A stretch of DNA of 64,000 nucleotides from the NCBI GenBank assembly GCA_907164885.2, contig OU015498.1:85797142-85861141 (forward strand), given 5' to 3'. Below are positions 49,384 to 62,444 of the stretch, one piece after another (within the stretch, counting starts at the first letter, position 1; the number at the start of each line of letters is the position of its first letter). A program made the position numbers and the translations under genes. This DNA comes from Dolomedes plantarius. Taxonomy: Eukaryota > Arthropoda > Arachnida > Araneae > Dolomedidae. A model generated the notes under the pieces. It was given only the letters and a program-made list of their open reading frames with translations, was not told the origin of the DNA and ran no database searches.

Positions 49384-49476
49384 GCTTTTTCGGATTATCA
49401 GACATCTGTAAAAAAAATTAGGTTCTTTTCGTAAAGGACTTATAAAAAAGGCGCAATGTAAGTTAAGCTGTTTCTC
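49384..49476 (-). repeat. second copy of the hAT transposase start region
   Basis: AAGCTTTTTCGGATTATCAGACATCTG and the following 65 bases are close to 43948-44040, including the ATG and the AAAGGCGCAAT phrase. Coding similarity stops after Met-Ser-Asp-Asn-x-Lys-Lys-Leu. It shows that the composite contains parts of two hAT copies or a local duplication. Confidence 0.75.
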
Positions 49477-50559
49477 GATAAAGATTGACTTTTGCAAAGA
49501 AACGTTCCAAATCGATTTTATTTGAATTTTGTTGATATTTTAAATACAATTCCCCGTACGTTTACTTTAATAACAAAAAAAAATCGTATTTTCCCGATTT
49601 CTGAATCGCCATATTTCACGTACGTGTTAAAAAAATAAGGTGATGCAGTTCAAAAATCAAAATTTACACTTGTTTCTATAATATATGTTTAACATTTGCA
49701 AAATTTAAAAAACCTTTAAAATAGAATTAAGTAATGAATCCCAGCTTTTTTTTAAAAACAAATATCAAACCATAAATGTATTATTTCAATTTCTAACCGC
49801 TAACCGCTCAAAAGAAAAAATATCATCAAGTTTACTTACCTGTGAAATATTTTTGTTGGTCACCAATCACAAAATAGAGCACAAAAATTAGAGACAAAAA
49901 GCTTTGTTTTTCAGTTGTTGAGATGGACACGTTCAAAATGAATAGTGCAAATTATCCAGGTCCGTGTATTTATAGGCTCAGGGCATAAAAGAGTATTTTC
50001 CTGCAAAAACACTCCTGCAAAAACCTGACAAAAACCACCCGCACCGATGCGATGCCTGGGATGCGACGCGATTTGATGGGATGATGGGTTAAAACGTGTT
50101 AAAACAAAAACGAACAACGTATTTCCCAAAGTAAATTTCTCCATGGCCGAATTTAAATTATCATTAAAATATCGGCATTCTTGCTTCGCCAAATAAGTCT
50201 TAATTTAATTAAACACATTTGATTATATATAGAGACACACAGAGTTACAAAACGAAATCACAATAAAAACAAGTAATATTAAAAAAAAATTTTAAAGTCA
50301 ATTCCTACTTAGGTCAAGAAAGAAAAATTTTATTTTAGTTACTTTTTGGCGGGCAATTGCACTGATATTGGCTCGATTCTGTGAACACCATTATTGCCGA
50401 GAAATTTTTTTCTCCCATATAAAACTAAAATTAATTAATTAAATTTAATTAATGAATTAATATTTGAAAAAACTGTATTAACATCAAGTGTCATCCACTA
50501 CAAGTTTAAAAAAATGTATTTGAACTTAAGTGGATGAATAAAAAGTATTTTATTAACGA
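49477..50559. other. hAT 5' region or flank, nothing else recognised
   Basis: AT-rich. A 93-codon minus-strand frame (49911-50192) has no motif. Confidence 0.4.
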
Positions 50560-51796
50560 CTAGTGGCCCGTCCCGACTTTGTCCGGGTTGAACAAAATAT
50601 TATACCAATAAATTTCCAGTTGATAGCGAATAAATTGTAAATCTTTTTTTTACCTTAAATGTCCAATAAAAAGCGTAGTTCCAAATGTAGTTTTCTTCCA
50701 TAAACCCTTTAACGTTGCCAGTTTCAAAAATCCTTTTGTATTTATCAATACCTCCTCTACTTGAATCTTAAAAATATTAAACCTTTTCCTTATGGGGTGG
50801 GATAGCATATATCCGAAGCACATACTCTCGAAAAATACGGTGTGATGTCGGCAGAGATATAGTATCGAATTCCACTTCGTTGTGACTTTCCTAACGTCTT
50901 TGCCCCCAAAGAACAATTGGGTAACATTCTGGGAACGGAGGGTGAATCTTGCCGAAAAGGACTGAATAATAATCTTTTGTCGTTCTAGCTAGAGGCTATT
51001 TCTTTTATGCGAGAGACATCAGAAGGGCGGTTCACCCGCGGTTCATCCATTTTCAGCCTTTTGAGAGAGGAAAGAGGCACGGAGTGCCGATGAACTACTA
51101 TTGAAATTCTTCTTCAATAGTAAGAAAGCAATTAACCACTCTTTCCCCTGACCCCCCCCCCCCACGCTGAATGTCCCCCACGTAAAATGGGGATAGGAAG
51201 TAGATAACATTTTCCCATTGTAAAGAGCGATTTCGAAAAACGGACCCCGTAAGCTAAAGGGTATTGCTATGGTTACTTGACTGCGGTTGACAAAGGAAAA
51301 GATGTAAGGTACATTTTAATGTACAAAAGTTGTACATTACCCTCCACATACAAAATCTGCTCTCTCTCTGTATATATTATTATAGAAGTATAGATACACA
51401 TTGGTATCCCAAAATTAGAATAAGAGATGAAATAAAAATACAAAAATAAAAAAGGATTTTAAGTAAAGAATTTTTTTAAAATTATTTTAAGCACCTAAAA
51501 TAATATTCAAATTAATATTACGTTATTTATTAATTAAAGTTAATTTTTTAAAAGAAAGGGGTGTGCTTGAGACCGTAGTTTTATTCAAAAATAAAAAATA
51601 AAAAACTGTAGTTTTATTCAAAAAATTTTTTATTTTCAAAAATAAAAAAATTTCAAAATAAATAAAAGATTTTAAGTAAAGAATGTTTTTTTTTAAATAA
51701 TATTAAAAAAATTTTCAAATAATATTCCTAAAATAATATTCAGATTAATATTACGTTAGTTAATAATTAAAGTTAATTTTTTAAAAGAAAAAGGCG

Positions 51797-51880
51797 TGCC
51801 GGAGAACGGCTAGGTTCGAACCACTATCGTCAGAACAGAAGCCCACCGCGATAGCACCACGCTAAGAATCGTTGAAGGAT
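51797..51880 (-). mobile_element. tRNA-like SINE head inside Helitron D
   Basis: The minus strand has an A box (TTAGCGTGGTGCTATCGCGG) and B box (GTGGTTCGAACCTAGC). Not a convincing functional tRNA. Confidence 0.5.
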
Positions 51881-52267
51881 TCGGCACAAAAAACGGTAGA
51901 GGACAGTAGCGGTAACAATGGAGATTGTTAGGATTAAGCCCCTAACTTTATTTCTACTGATCAGATATACATAATATATAGCCTATGTCCATCTGGAATA
52001 ATGCACCTTTCAAACAGTGAAAGAATTTTTCAATTAGGTGCAGTGGTTCTGGAGATTACCCTCCACGTACAAAATCGCTCTCTCTTTATATATAAGTATA
52101 GATAGATAGATTATAGAAGTATAGATACACATTGGTATCTCAAAATTAGAGTAAGAGATGAAATAAAAATACAAAAATAAAAAAAGGATTTTAAGTAAAG
52201 AATGCTTTTTTAATTATTTTAAGCACCTAAAATAATATTCAAATTGATATTACGTTACTTAATAATT

Positions 52268-53664
52268 GTGTGCACGGCCGCCATCTTGGATTTTTTTGTG
52301 CCAACTTGGCGATTTTACCGTGTTTTGAGGAGTGGAAAATTTCTCGCCAATGTGTTTTAAGCGGTGTTTTCAAAACGCTGGACTTTGAATTTTTTTAGCT
52401 TTTTTAATAAAAACCACCTGTTTAAATTATGAAACTTAGAAAAATTTTTGAAAAATCATTTAAACGTTGGACTTAGATTTATTTTTGGGTTTTTGATAAA
52501 AACCACTTTTTTGAAAAAATCATTCTCAAATATTGGAAATTTTGGGTTTTTCTTTTAGCTTTTTTAATAAAAACGACCTTTTTAAATTGTGAAACTTATA
52601 AATATTTTTGAAAAATCATTTAATCGTTGGACTGAGATTTTTTTTTTGTCATTTTTAATTAAAAACTACCTTTTCAAATTATGATCCATATGAAAAATTT
52701 GGTCAAATGAATTTTACTTACAGATAAAATTTCAATGCCATCTATTCAGTTTGCCCTAACTCTTTGACTAATAGCAATGAATCTCCAATATATTATGCCA
52801 ATATATTGTTAATTAGAAAAAAAATACAGCATTTTCGTACCACCTAAATAACTTGCAATTTAAAAATTATCTAAAATTCAGCTTTGAAAAATGTAAAATA
52901 ATTATGAACCCATAAATTTATGGTGAGTAACCAGATCCTCTTTTTTTTTTTTTTTTTTTGGTTAGGGCATTGTGGTAATGAAATTTTACTTCAGATTTGA
53001 CCTTAACCAAATATTTGGTGCATACAATAAAATCGGGACAAGGATTATTTGACCATTTATCCTGCTGTGTTGGAAATAAGAAAAAAAAACCCTTTTCCTA
53101 AACCAATAACTTAACCTTAACTAACTTTTTAACTTAGGTTCCTGGGGAGAGAGAAGTTGAACTTCAGTTATTTAAATTTATTTGTAATCCACTACAACTT
53201 GGAATTATAAAATATTTTAAAATATATTGTATTTAAAATGTATACTGTATTTTACATTTTACGAAAAAATGATGGCAGATAATTTTTACTTCAAATAAAT
53301 GAAATGGTGTATCATTATAGTATACTAATTGACAATCGATAAACAAAATTAAAAGCAACTTAAATTTAATAAGTTAACGAAAAACTGATAATGGATTCAA
53401 AAATTTTCAACAAAAAGACTCTTAGTTTTAAAAATAATTTACTCTTTTGAGTATAGTCAATTTCACTCAGATTTCCAGGTCAAGGCCAAGATCTAACCTA
53501 AAATTATTAGACTGTAATTAAAAGATCACACCAGAAATAACTGTTTTATCTTAAAATTAGAGAATTTGACATTGGGTTATTTTTACCAGAATGCAATAAT
53601 TATCGCCATGCGAAATGCGCCAAACCCTGGCGGAAAAATCCAAAATGGCGGCCGTGCACACAAA
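52268..53664. mobile_element. TIR element inside Helitron D
   Basis: Inverted ends GTGTGCACGGCCGCCATCTT and GTGTGCACGGCCGCCATTTT, both followed by GGATTTTT. 1.4 kb, repeated TTTTTAATAAAAAC phrases inside, no transposase recognised. No clear TSD; superfamily unknown. Confidence 0.7.
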
Positions 53665-53909
53665 TCTACAGTATCCCCCCTAACTTTATTTCTACTGATC
53701 AGATATACATAATATATAGCCTATGTCCATCTGGAATAATGTACCTTTCAAACAGTGAAAGAAGTTTTCAAATAGGTGCAGTGGTTCCGGAGATTACCCT
53801 CCACGTACAAAATCGCTCTCTCTCTTTATATATAAGTATAGATTGAAAATTTGAACAAGATATATAAATATAGGGAGAGTGTGAACTAATAGTAGGCATT
53901 GAATAACAT

Positions 53910-54813
53910 ACCGGGAGGCATATTACCATTCCTTACATGAATTCACGCCATTACATCGTTTAGCGGCTGCTGATTGGTCAATTGAGTTTTGCATCGGCAA
54001 TTGCCATAATATTTGATCCTAAGCGCATTTTAAATGAGATAAATGCTAAAATATATTTCTTAGTTGCTTTCATTTCGATAATTGCATAATATTTGATCCT
54101 AAGCGTATTTTAAATGAGATAAAATCTGTTTCTTAGTTGCTTTCATCTTTATATGTTTTTTACGCCATATTTTACAAGGAACGTGAATTTTTTTTAAGTG
54201 GCGCCACCTATTAATGTAAAAGTAATTTAAAGTGACAAACTATTTGTAAAAGAAATTTTCGCCATAAATGCCTTCATATTTCTTTTTTGTGCATGGACAA
54301 TTTTAAGAAATTACCAATTTCCGTAGTAATTTCACTGTAAAATTTTAGGAGTAGATTAAAATAGAGTAAATATTACTCAAAATTGAATTTTTTCTTAAAT
54401 TTAAATGTTGAATTAAAAAGAAGGAAAGATATTTTCTTTTTTTTTAAATTTAAATGCTGAATAAAAAAAATGAAAGCATTATTTATTTTTAAATTTAAAT
54501 GTTGAATTTTTAAAAAAATTTGTTTATTTTTTTAAATTAAAATCTTAATTGCAAGATGCAAATTATGTATTTTTTGCTGTTTTGCACACTTTAATTTTTT
54601 AACCTTGCTCTTAAAAAATAAAAATTATAAATACTCTTCTAAAAATTACCAAAAATAGTGATGGAAGTTTTGATTCTTGAAAAACAGACATGTTTTCATG
54701 AGCATCAGCGCACCAAATACACAAATACCGATGTAAACACAATTGACCAATCAGCAGCCGCCAAATGATGTAATGGCGTGAATTCATGTAAGGAATGGTA
54801 ATATGCTACCGGG
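53910..54813. mobile_element. MITE with 90-base inverted ends
   Basis: GCATATTACCATTCCTTACA and onwards through GAATTCACGCCATTACATC, GGCGGCTGCTGATTGGTC is repeated in inverted orientation at the right end. Exact TSD unresolved. The interior repeats a unit GATCCTAAGCG.ATTTTAAAT twice near 54015-54115. Confidence 0.75.
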
Positions 54814-55192
54814 AGCGCAAATGGTCTGACACGACCTCAGCCTAAGACAAAATCTCCCAGAATAACCTCCTTTTAACATTTTTCGCGCTCAAACCTCATC
54901 ACATCCGGCATGTGCCGAATAAACAAAAATTACACTAGATCAGCAATGTCCTGTAGACACACTGGCTTCGCAAAAGCGATAAATCTAAGGGCCTTATTAT
55001 ACAGAGCCACAGCCTCCCACGCCCAGACAAGCCATTCGAAGCGATACATGCAATTGTACGGAGCTTATTATACTGAGCCACTGTGGCTACAGGTCGCGAC
55101 TGTCGCCTGGGTGCGTCACTTCCCCTTCTGAGTCCAAACCTTACTGTTATACTAGTAAAATGCATTTTTTAACTCTAAGTAGTTACCTAGCA
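54814..55192. other. remaining hAT 5' segment
   Basis: Contains GC-richer sequence with the phrase TTATTATAC.GAGCCAC twice (about 54993 and 55067). No gene. Confidence 0.4.
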
Positions 55193-55439
55193 CAGTGATC
55201 CCCAACCCCCGGAACATTAAATTATTTCCATTTTATTTACTGCGGTGTATTTCTCTCGGGTTAGTGCGACTTTGTGCTAATTTATACCTTTGTAACAAAA
55301 GAAATCTTGTAACTATTTTAAATTAGTTTATTGTTTATTAAACATTTCAAGATTATGAATTAAAATTGCAGTCATAGCCCCGCGGTAAAATTATCAAACG
55401 TAGACCGGTCCGCGGTGATTGAAAGGTTGGGGAGCACTG
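55193..55439. mobile_element. hAT MITE near the right end of the composite
   Basis: Perfect 8-bp TSD ACCTAGCA (55185-55192, 55440-55447). Ends CAGTGATCCCCAACC and (inverted) CAGTGCTCCCCAACC. Confidence 0.9.
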
Positions 55440-55580
55440 ACCTAGCATAATGGTGATATTTTTATATCGATTTTACTAATAAATTAGTTTAATTTTTTTT
55501 TTTTTATCCGGGCGGCTGACTTGCCGCCCGTGTGCAGGCAGGGTTCCGCACCCCTGGATTGGAACGGCTCTGAGTGCATA

Positions 55581-57194
55581 TTTTACAAAAGTTACATTAG
55601 TTATTTCATAGCTTCAAACATGGATTTCAACTTTGACGGAAAATTTCTTAATTATCCATTTTTCAGTAGCTCCAAGAGTTTCCTCGTGTAACATCATTCG
55701 TTTTTTATTTTAGTCGCGGTTCAGGATTAAATGAGTTTGCCTTGTTCTTTTTTTTATAACAAAAAATGCGTAGCTGAGTGAGGAGGGCTTTTAAAGTCCT
55801 GAGAAAGAATGAAAATGCAGCTATGCATAGACCGCATAGGAGAAAAAAACCATCCCATTTTCTGAGATTCAAGCACAAACCCATGACCGATGCTATCCCA
55901 TCATACAGTGTGCAATAGCAAAATCATCAAATAAGTGGAACAACTCCATCATAAAAAAATTTAATTCTCAAGGCTTTTTTCTTCGTACAGGTATCTTTGC
56001 TCTCAGGTAAGATTACAGAACAAGTCCCCCCCCCCCCCCCCCCATGTCTTTCATTCTATTTCCTAAATTCAAAATATTTATATCAATTATTTATGACAAC
56101 TCAATTTTCAAGGGACTGGCAGAAATTAAGCTTTGCTCTCAGAGTGGTGGTTAATTTTTAACATAAGCAGGAGTTATAACCCTAGATGCTCTTAATGTCA
56201 ACCATTAATGGGTGTCATCAAATATTACATTCGTATATTTAATTGCTACAACTGTTTTTTTTTGTGCTTGAAAACTTCTTTTCAACATATGAAAACCCTA
56301 CTCTTGGCAATCATGGAATTTTCTTTGTATCAAGAGCTTATTTTGAATATTTATAATGCAAAAAAAAAAAAAAATTAAAAAATAGAAACGTTTTACAAAG
56401 CCAAAACCCTATGTAAGTGAAGCATGTCAAAAACAAGCAGCCAATTACCTAGTGCTCCACTTATATCAAAACAAGTGGCATAGTTATGCTTCATACCCAG
56501 TCTGTGTAGTTCTAATATCTTATCACAAGAGCTGATAATGGCATAGTAAATGCTTGTGGCTATACTGTAGGACAATACACCTAACTCTGCCATAGGCAGA
56601 GATAAGGATTTTAGAGAAATGCTTAAAATTTTTTTCCCATTTTTCTAGACAAATTACTCTTGACCTAATTTACACAAGAATTTTAAAAAAGTATCCCGGA
56701 AAAGCCAAAGATGCAGGAACACAGTATAGCTTTACAAATTGCATCTCTTGATCTTCGAGTACTTACAAAGCAAAAACACTCAGAAATATGAATGTCATTT
56801 AAAATTTTAAGAGAAAAAAAATTTTTAAAAATGCACAGCATTTGATTTAAATTTTCTAAAAATATTTAAACATGAATTTGCAATTTAAAGAAAAAGAAAA
56901 AACCCTACTGACTAAACATTGGCAAGTTCTGAACAGTACTGCCTTAAGCAAATAATCTATAGTTCTATCAAGTTTAAATTGATTCCTTCATTATTTACTA
57001 AAAATTAATCAAATGAGTTTGTTGTATTTCCCTACCTTAATTTTATGAGGTATATGTTCGATAGTAACATTAGCATGTAATTCATAAGCACACAAACAAA
57101 CAAATAAAAAAAACCATGCACAAGTTAAACGTAAAGATAATTGTTTTTTAATTAGCGTGCTTCATAAAAGAATACATTTGCAAGATGAATATCT
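55581..57194. other. tubulin 3' flank, nothing recognised
   Basis: AT-rich with a C-run at about 56027-56043. The 3' UTR of alpha-tubulin must extend left from 57194, but I cannot set its end. A 66-codon minus-strand frame at 56393-56593 has no motif. Confidence 0.45.
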
Positions 57195-57494
<300 letters not shown>

Positions 57495-58014
57495 CTACAA
57501 AATAAAAGAAACAGTTTCGCTGAAGTTCAGAATCTAACAGAGTATACATATAATTCACGGATGCAGTTATCTTTCATTAAGTATTCTAAAAATTAAGCAA
57601 TATTTATTTTTACTCACTAAATTAGCACATATGATAAACATTAACAAGGATTTAATTATATTGACTTGTACTTAGGAATCCCAGAGTTGTTCCAGGATAG
57701 TCGATTAGAGAACATGTTAAAAAGGTAATGAATTTTGCAATGTAGGAAGAACAGGTCATGATTTAACAAACTGGGACTATGTTATTTTACATATGTACCA
57801 CTAAAAAAAATTAATACCCACAATTTTTTACATTTATTGATTGTTTAATTCATACATCTATGGTATACTATTTTTTGCATGAAATGTAAATTCTTTAAAT
57901 TACATTAATAGCACATTACACAAGCAACTTGTAGGATTATTCTGCCCTTATGTATCTTAATTGTATTTTATAGCATAATAATGAGATTTATACACTTCTC
58001 ACTAAATCTCATTA

Positions 58015-58623
<609 letters not shown>

Positions 58624-58975
58624 CTAAAAAATAATAAATAACAATATGAATAAATATTTCTGAAATACATTCAACTTTGTGTCAAATTAGCTATAACTAA
58701 CACAAACACTCACAAAAATAAAATAAACCAAGCAATATACAAGACCTATAATACATCAACCACACCTAGACAAAGTAAAATCAATAGTTTGAAAATTCTT
58801 ATCAAGTAGGAAGTCTATTTTGCTCAATACTTACCAAGGAAAGCTCTTTGAAAATTAAATTATGTTGATTACACAGATCTCATAAACACCGAGGCAGAAA
58901 ATCTGATTTTTGACTATTAATAAAACTAACTCAAACAGTATTGACTTTTTGTAAAACAACCCTCTAATTTGATGA

Positions 58976-60816
58976 CAGGGTGTCTACTACTTTTGAGAAA
59001 GTCAATTTCATGACCTTAAAAATAAAATTTCATAAAGTACATACTAATGTTAAAACTGCACTGAGCCTCCCCGATATTTCCCTATTTTTTAACTGAAAAT
59101 AATATAAAACGTACTAAAATTACATATTTAATAATATTAAAAAAATTATAAAATTTAATATTATATAATCTAAAAGTCCATGAACAATCTTGTGTAATAC
59201 GTTTCAGTAAATGTATAAAACAATTTGGAGCAAAAATATTGAAATTAAGACAGTAAATAAAAATTTTAATTTTTATTTAAAAATTAAATTTTTAATAAGT
59301 ATGCAGTTTAAAAAAAATTTACACTTAAAAATGTACTTTTATTTCAATGTTAAAATGCAATACAGTAAACTACAAAATTTCGGGAAGGAGGGAGGGGGGT
59401 AGGTCCAGCCCCAGATGACGACGTATACTCTCCTTTTTCTGAAGGGGAGAAAAAGCGTTCGACCTCGTACACACGATACGGTTTCGGTTTTATGATCATC
59501 TCGATTTTGTAGTTCCGTTTACAGTAAACAAGGTATTTTGTTTTGTACGACCACACGTTGAGGTCGAAAACCGCAAACGAGGGAACAACCGAATCGGTAG
59601 CAGATGTCGTTCAATTTTGTCTACCGAAACCGGACGGAACCGACGCCAGGCTGTTTCGGTTGCCGTTGGTGTATAGATTTGAGAGGGAGTACACATGATT
59701 CGGTTATTTTGAAGGAAACGTACACCAGTGCCGATCTAGCTACTGACGTGATTCTTTAAAGTGATTTTTTAGTTTTTACACAATGGAGAAAATCAACACA
59801 GAAATTTTAATTTCTTTGGTTGAAGAAAGACCGACCATTTGGGACAAAACATACGAATGTTTTTCTTTAAATGACGCTTTAAACGACGTTTAAATCATGT
59901 TTATATCTTAATTAGAACAGATTTTTTTCAGCCAATCTCTGTTTAAACCTGTAAATACGTTTTCTGCATGATGGGTTTTTTCACCATTTCTAATCTTTAA
60001 ATTGTTATAAGTCAAGAATCGTTAAAGATAAATGGTTCAAACTTGGAACATGTCTTTCATTTTACATTAATTTTGATTCAAATTTTAAAAAAATAATTAC
60101 TTTTGAAAATATGATTTTTTAAAAATAAGTTACATCATCATTAACCAAAAAGGCTCTAAATATTTTTAATTTAAAAAAAAAAAGGCTGAATCGAAACATA
60201 TTTCTGTTTAGTTAAAATGAAAAAAAATTTGAAATTCGACAGATAATATTTCGAGTTATAACGATTTTAAATTACCTTACTATTTTTAAATATTAAATTT
60301 TTTTTTTAAACTTTACATTACCGAAGTTTTATGATGCGATTTCGTTTGCAAATTATATGGTTAACCATTACAAAAAATTCAAATATTGCTTTGACGACAA
60401 CACCAGTACATTATTTACGTCCATCCTACAAAGTGAACTACACTGCAATGATTGCAAAGGTGTTCTGTGCGGACGGGAAAACCGTATGAGGTGAATGAAA
60501 AACCGAATCGTGTGAACACAGCTTTCGGTTGACACCGAAACGATTATAAAACCGAAACCGTATGTGTGTGCGAGGCCTTCGTTCCAGCAGTGGAGATGAA
60601 TACAATCCATTTCTCCGCGGAAATTTTAATCTCTCTTCCGATGCAGCGTCACAAAGCAGGCAAAAATTGATCTTCGTGTTTTTGTACCAGTTAGGAGCAT
60701 ATTTTCTATTCTACATTACATCGATAAATTTTTTTTAATTGAAAAAATTTGTGACCTTTCCTTTCAATTTCGTTAGTTTTCCCATTTCATGACTTTTCAT
60801 GTTAGTAGATACCCTG
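58976..60816. mobile_element. MITE with 5-bp TSD, in tubulin intron 1
   Basis: Terminal inverted repeats start CAGGGTGTCTACTA on the left and CAGGGTATCTACTA on the right, followed by matching CATGACC/CATGA segments. Direct repeats GATGA flank it (58971-58975 and 60817-60821). No transposase is visible. The CAGGG ends look hAT-like, but a 5-base duplication is short for classical hATs, so the superfamily is uncertain. Confidence 0.7.
59464..60576. mobile_element. inner inverted-repeat element within the intron MITE
   Basis: The left end CTCGTACACACGATACGG and the right end (reverse complement CTCGCACACACATACGG) are both followed by TTTCGGTTTTAT, giving imperfect inverted repeats of about 40 bases. 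CGGTTTCGGT-like motifs recur inside. No coding capacity seen; exact boundary and TSD not resolved. Confidence 0.5.
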
Positions 60817-61113
60817 GATGAGTTTATAAATAACAATATTCCCCAAATTAGCTTTCATTTTATGAACATTCTAAATTTTATTGCAAATTTTCTCCCCTTA
60901 CACATTTTTCTTGAATTAAACATCTCATTCATTTCCCCTTTTAACACTAAGTGACTCAACTTGGCACCCTGACAGATAGTGCCAAAGAAAAATCAACTAC
61001 CACCACTGAAATTCCCCTATTTTTTTTATATGGGTATAAAACAGAAAGGTTTAAATAAAATAAATTAAAAAGATTAACTAACAAAAACCACAACTGGAGT
61101 TCTAAAATATTCA

Positions 61114-61674
<561 letters not shown>

Positions 61675-61968
61675 CTAAAGAAAGGGAAAAAAAATATGAA
61701 TAACAAAAAATTATAATAAAAACAATCCAAAATTCCATTATTAATTAAACTACAAGAAACTTGTAGAGAACCAAGTAATTCAGAAATAAAAGCTTTTAAA
61801 TCCACAAATATTGTACATTTAAGATGGCTTTATTTTCAACTTAATAACATCTAAATAATCAATAACCTGTCAGTTTAATAGTAACTTAGACTAGAGAACA
61901 ACTGTTTTCTTCACAATAAGCTATTTGCATGTAAATGCTATAATTCAGATATTGTGCATATAGATTAA

Positions 61969-62440
61969 CCCTTCAGTGGGCACACCTGTGTACAAAGTAC
62001 AACATTTCCTGACCCTTGTATTCCTTTCCATACAGTGTTAGCAGCGATTATACTGGATTACAATACGACAAAAGCAGGAGTTTATGTAGTTGATCGAATG
62101 TGCAGCTATTACACTGTATCTTTCATATCACGAAGATAGAATCTCTTTGTTTTTTTAGGTTTTTGGACATAACAGGAATCAATTCACAAGTTGCTCTTAG
62201 ATCCAATAAACTGGATAATTTTGAAACAAGGTGATTGTATCTGCATTCTTTGGCTTTTAAATATATCTATAAATATATCTCAATATTATCAACCCAACAT
62301 TTTATATCTTGTCATAAAATGCAGAATTATTTTCCATTAAAAAAAAAGTTTATTACAAAAGGAATAATCAAGGTTGAAAGAGACTCACTATGTGCCATGT
62401 GCACCTGCTGGTGTTCCAAAAATTAGTGTCCATTGAAGGG
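61969..62440. mobile_element. piggyBac-type MITE at a TTAA site
   Basis: Flanked by TTAA at 61965-61968 and 62441-62444. Ends are inverted repeats CCCTTCAGTGGGCAC and CCCTTCAATGGACAC. TTAA targets with CCC-starting ends are typical of piggyBac. It lies upstream of the tubulin start codon, probably in the intron of the 5' UTR. Confidence 0.7.
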
Positions 62441-62444
62441 TTAA

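Larger units (their letters stand above)
50560..53842 (-). mobile_element. Helitron D, with repeated 5' ends
   Basis: The minus-strand 5' end is TCTATACTTATATATAAAG (from 53842), followed by GCGATTTTGTACGTGGAGGG. The 3' end has a CCCGGACAAAGTCGGG hairpin and CTAG (50563-50560), flanked by A and T. Related 5' ends occur inside near 52112 and 51397, so two or three Helitrons or truncated copies overlap. The block 51942-52110 is repeated at 53677-53845. Confidence 0.75.
40248..55572 (-). mobile_element. composite hAT element, 15.3 kb, loaded with other transposons
   Basis: Perfect 8-bp TSD AGTGCATA at 40240-40247 and 55573-55580. Left end CAGGGCCGTTCC and inverted right end CAGAGCCGTTCC, with GCCGCCCGTGTGC just inside both. 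It contains hAT transposase remnants (40586-43968), a Tc1, a piggyBac, Helitron ends, MITEs and SINE-like pieces. A second copy of the transposase start region lies at 49384-49476. Confidence 0.8.
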
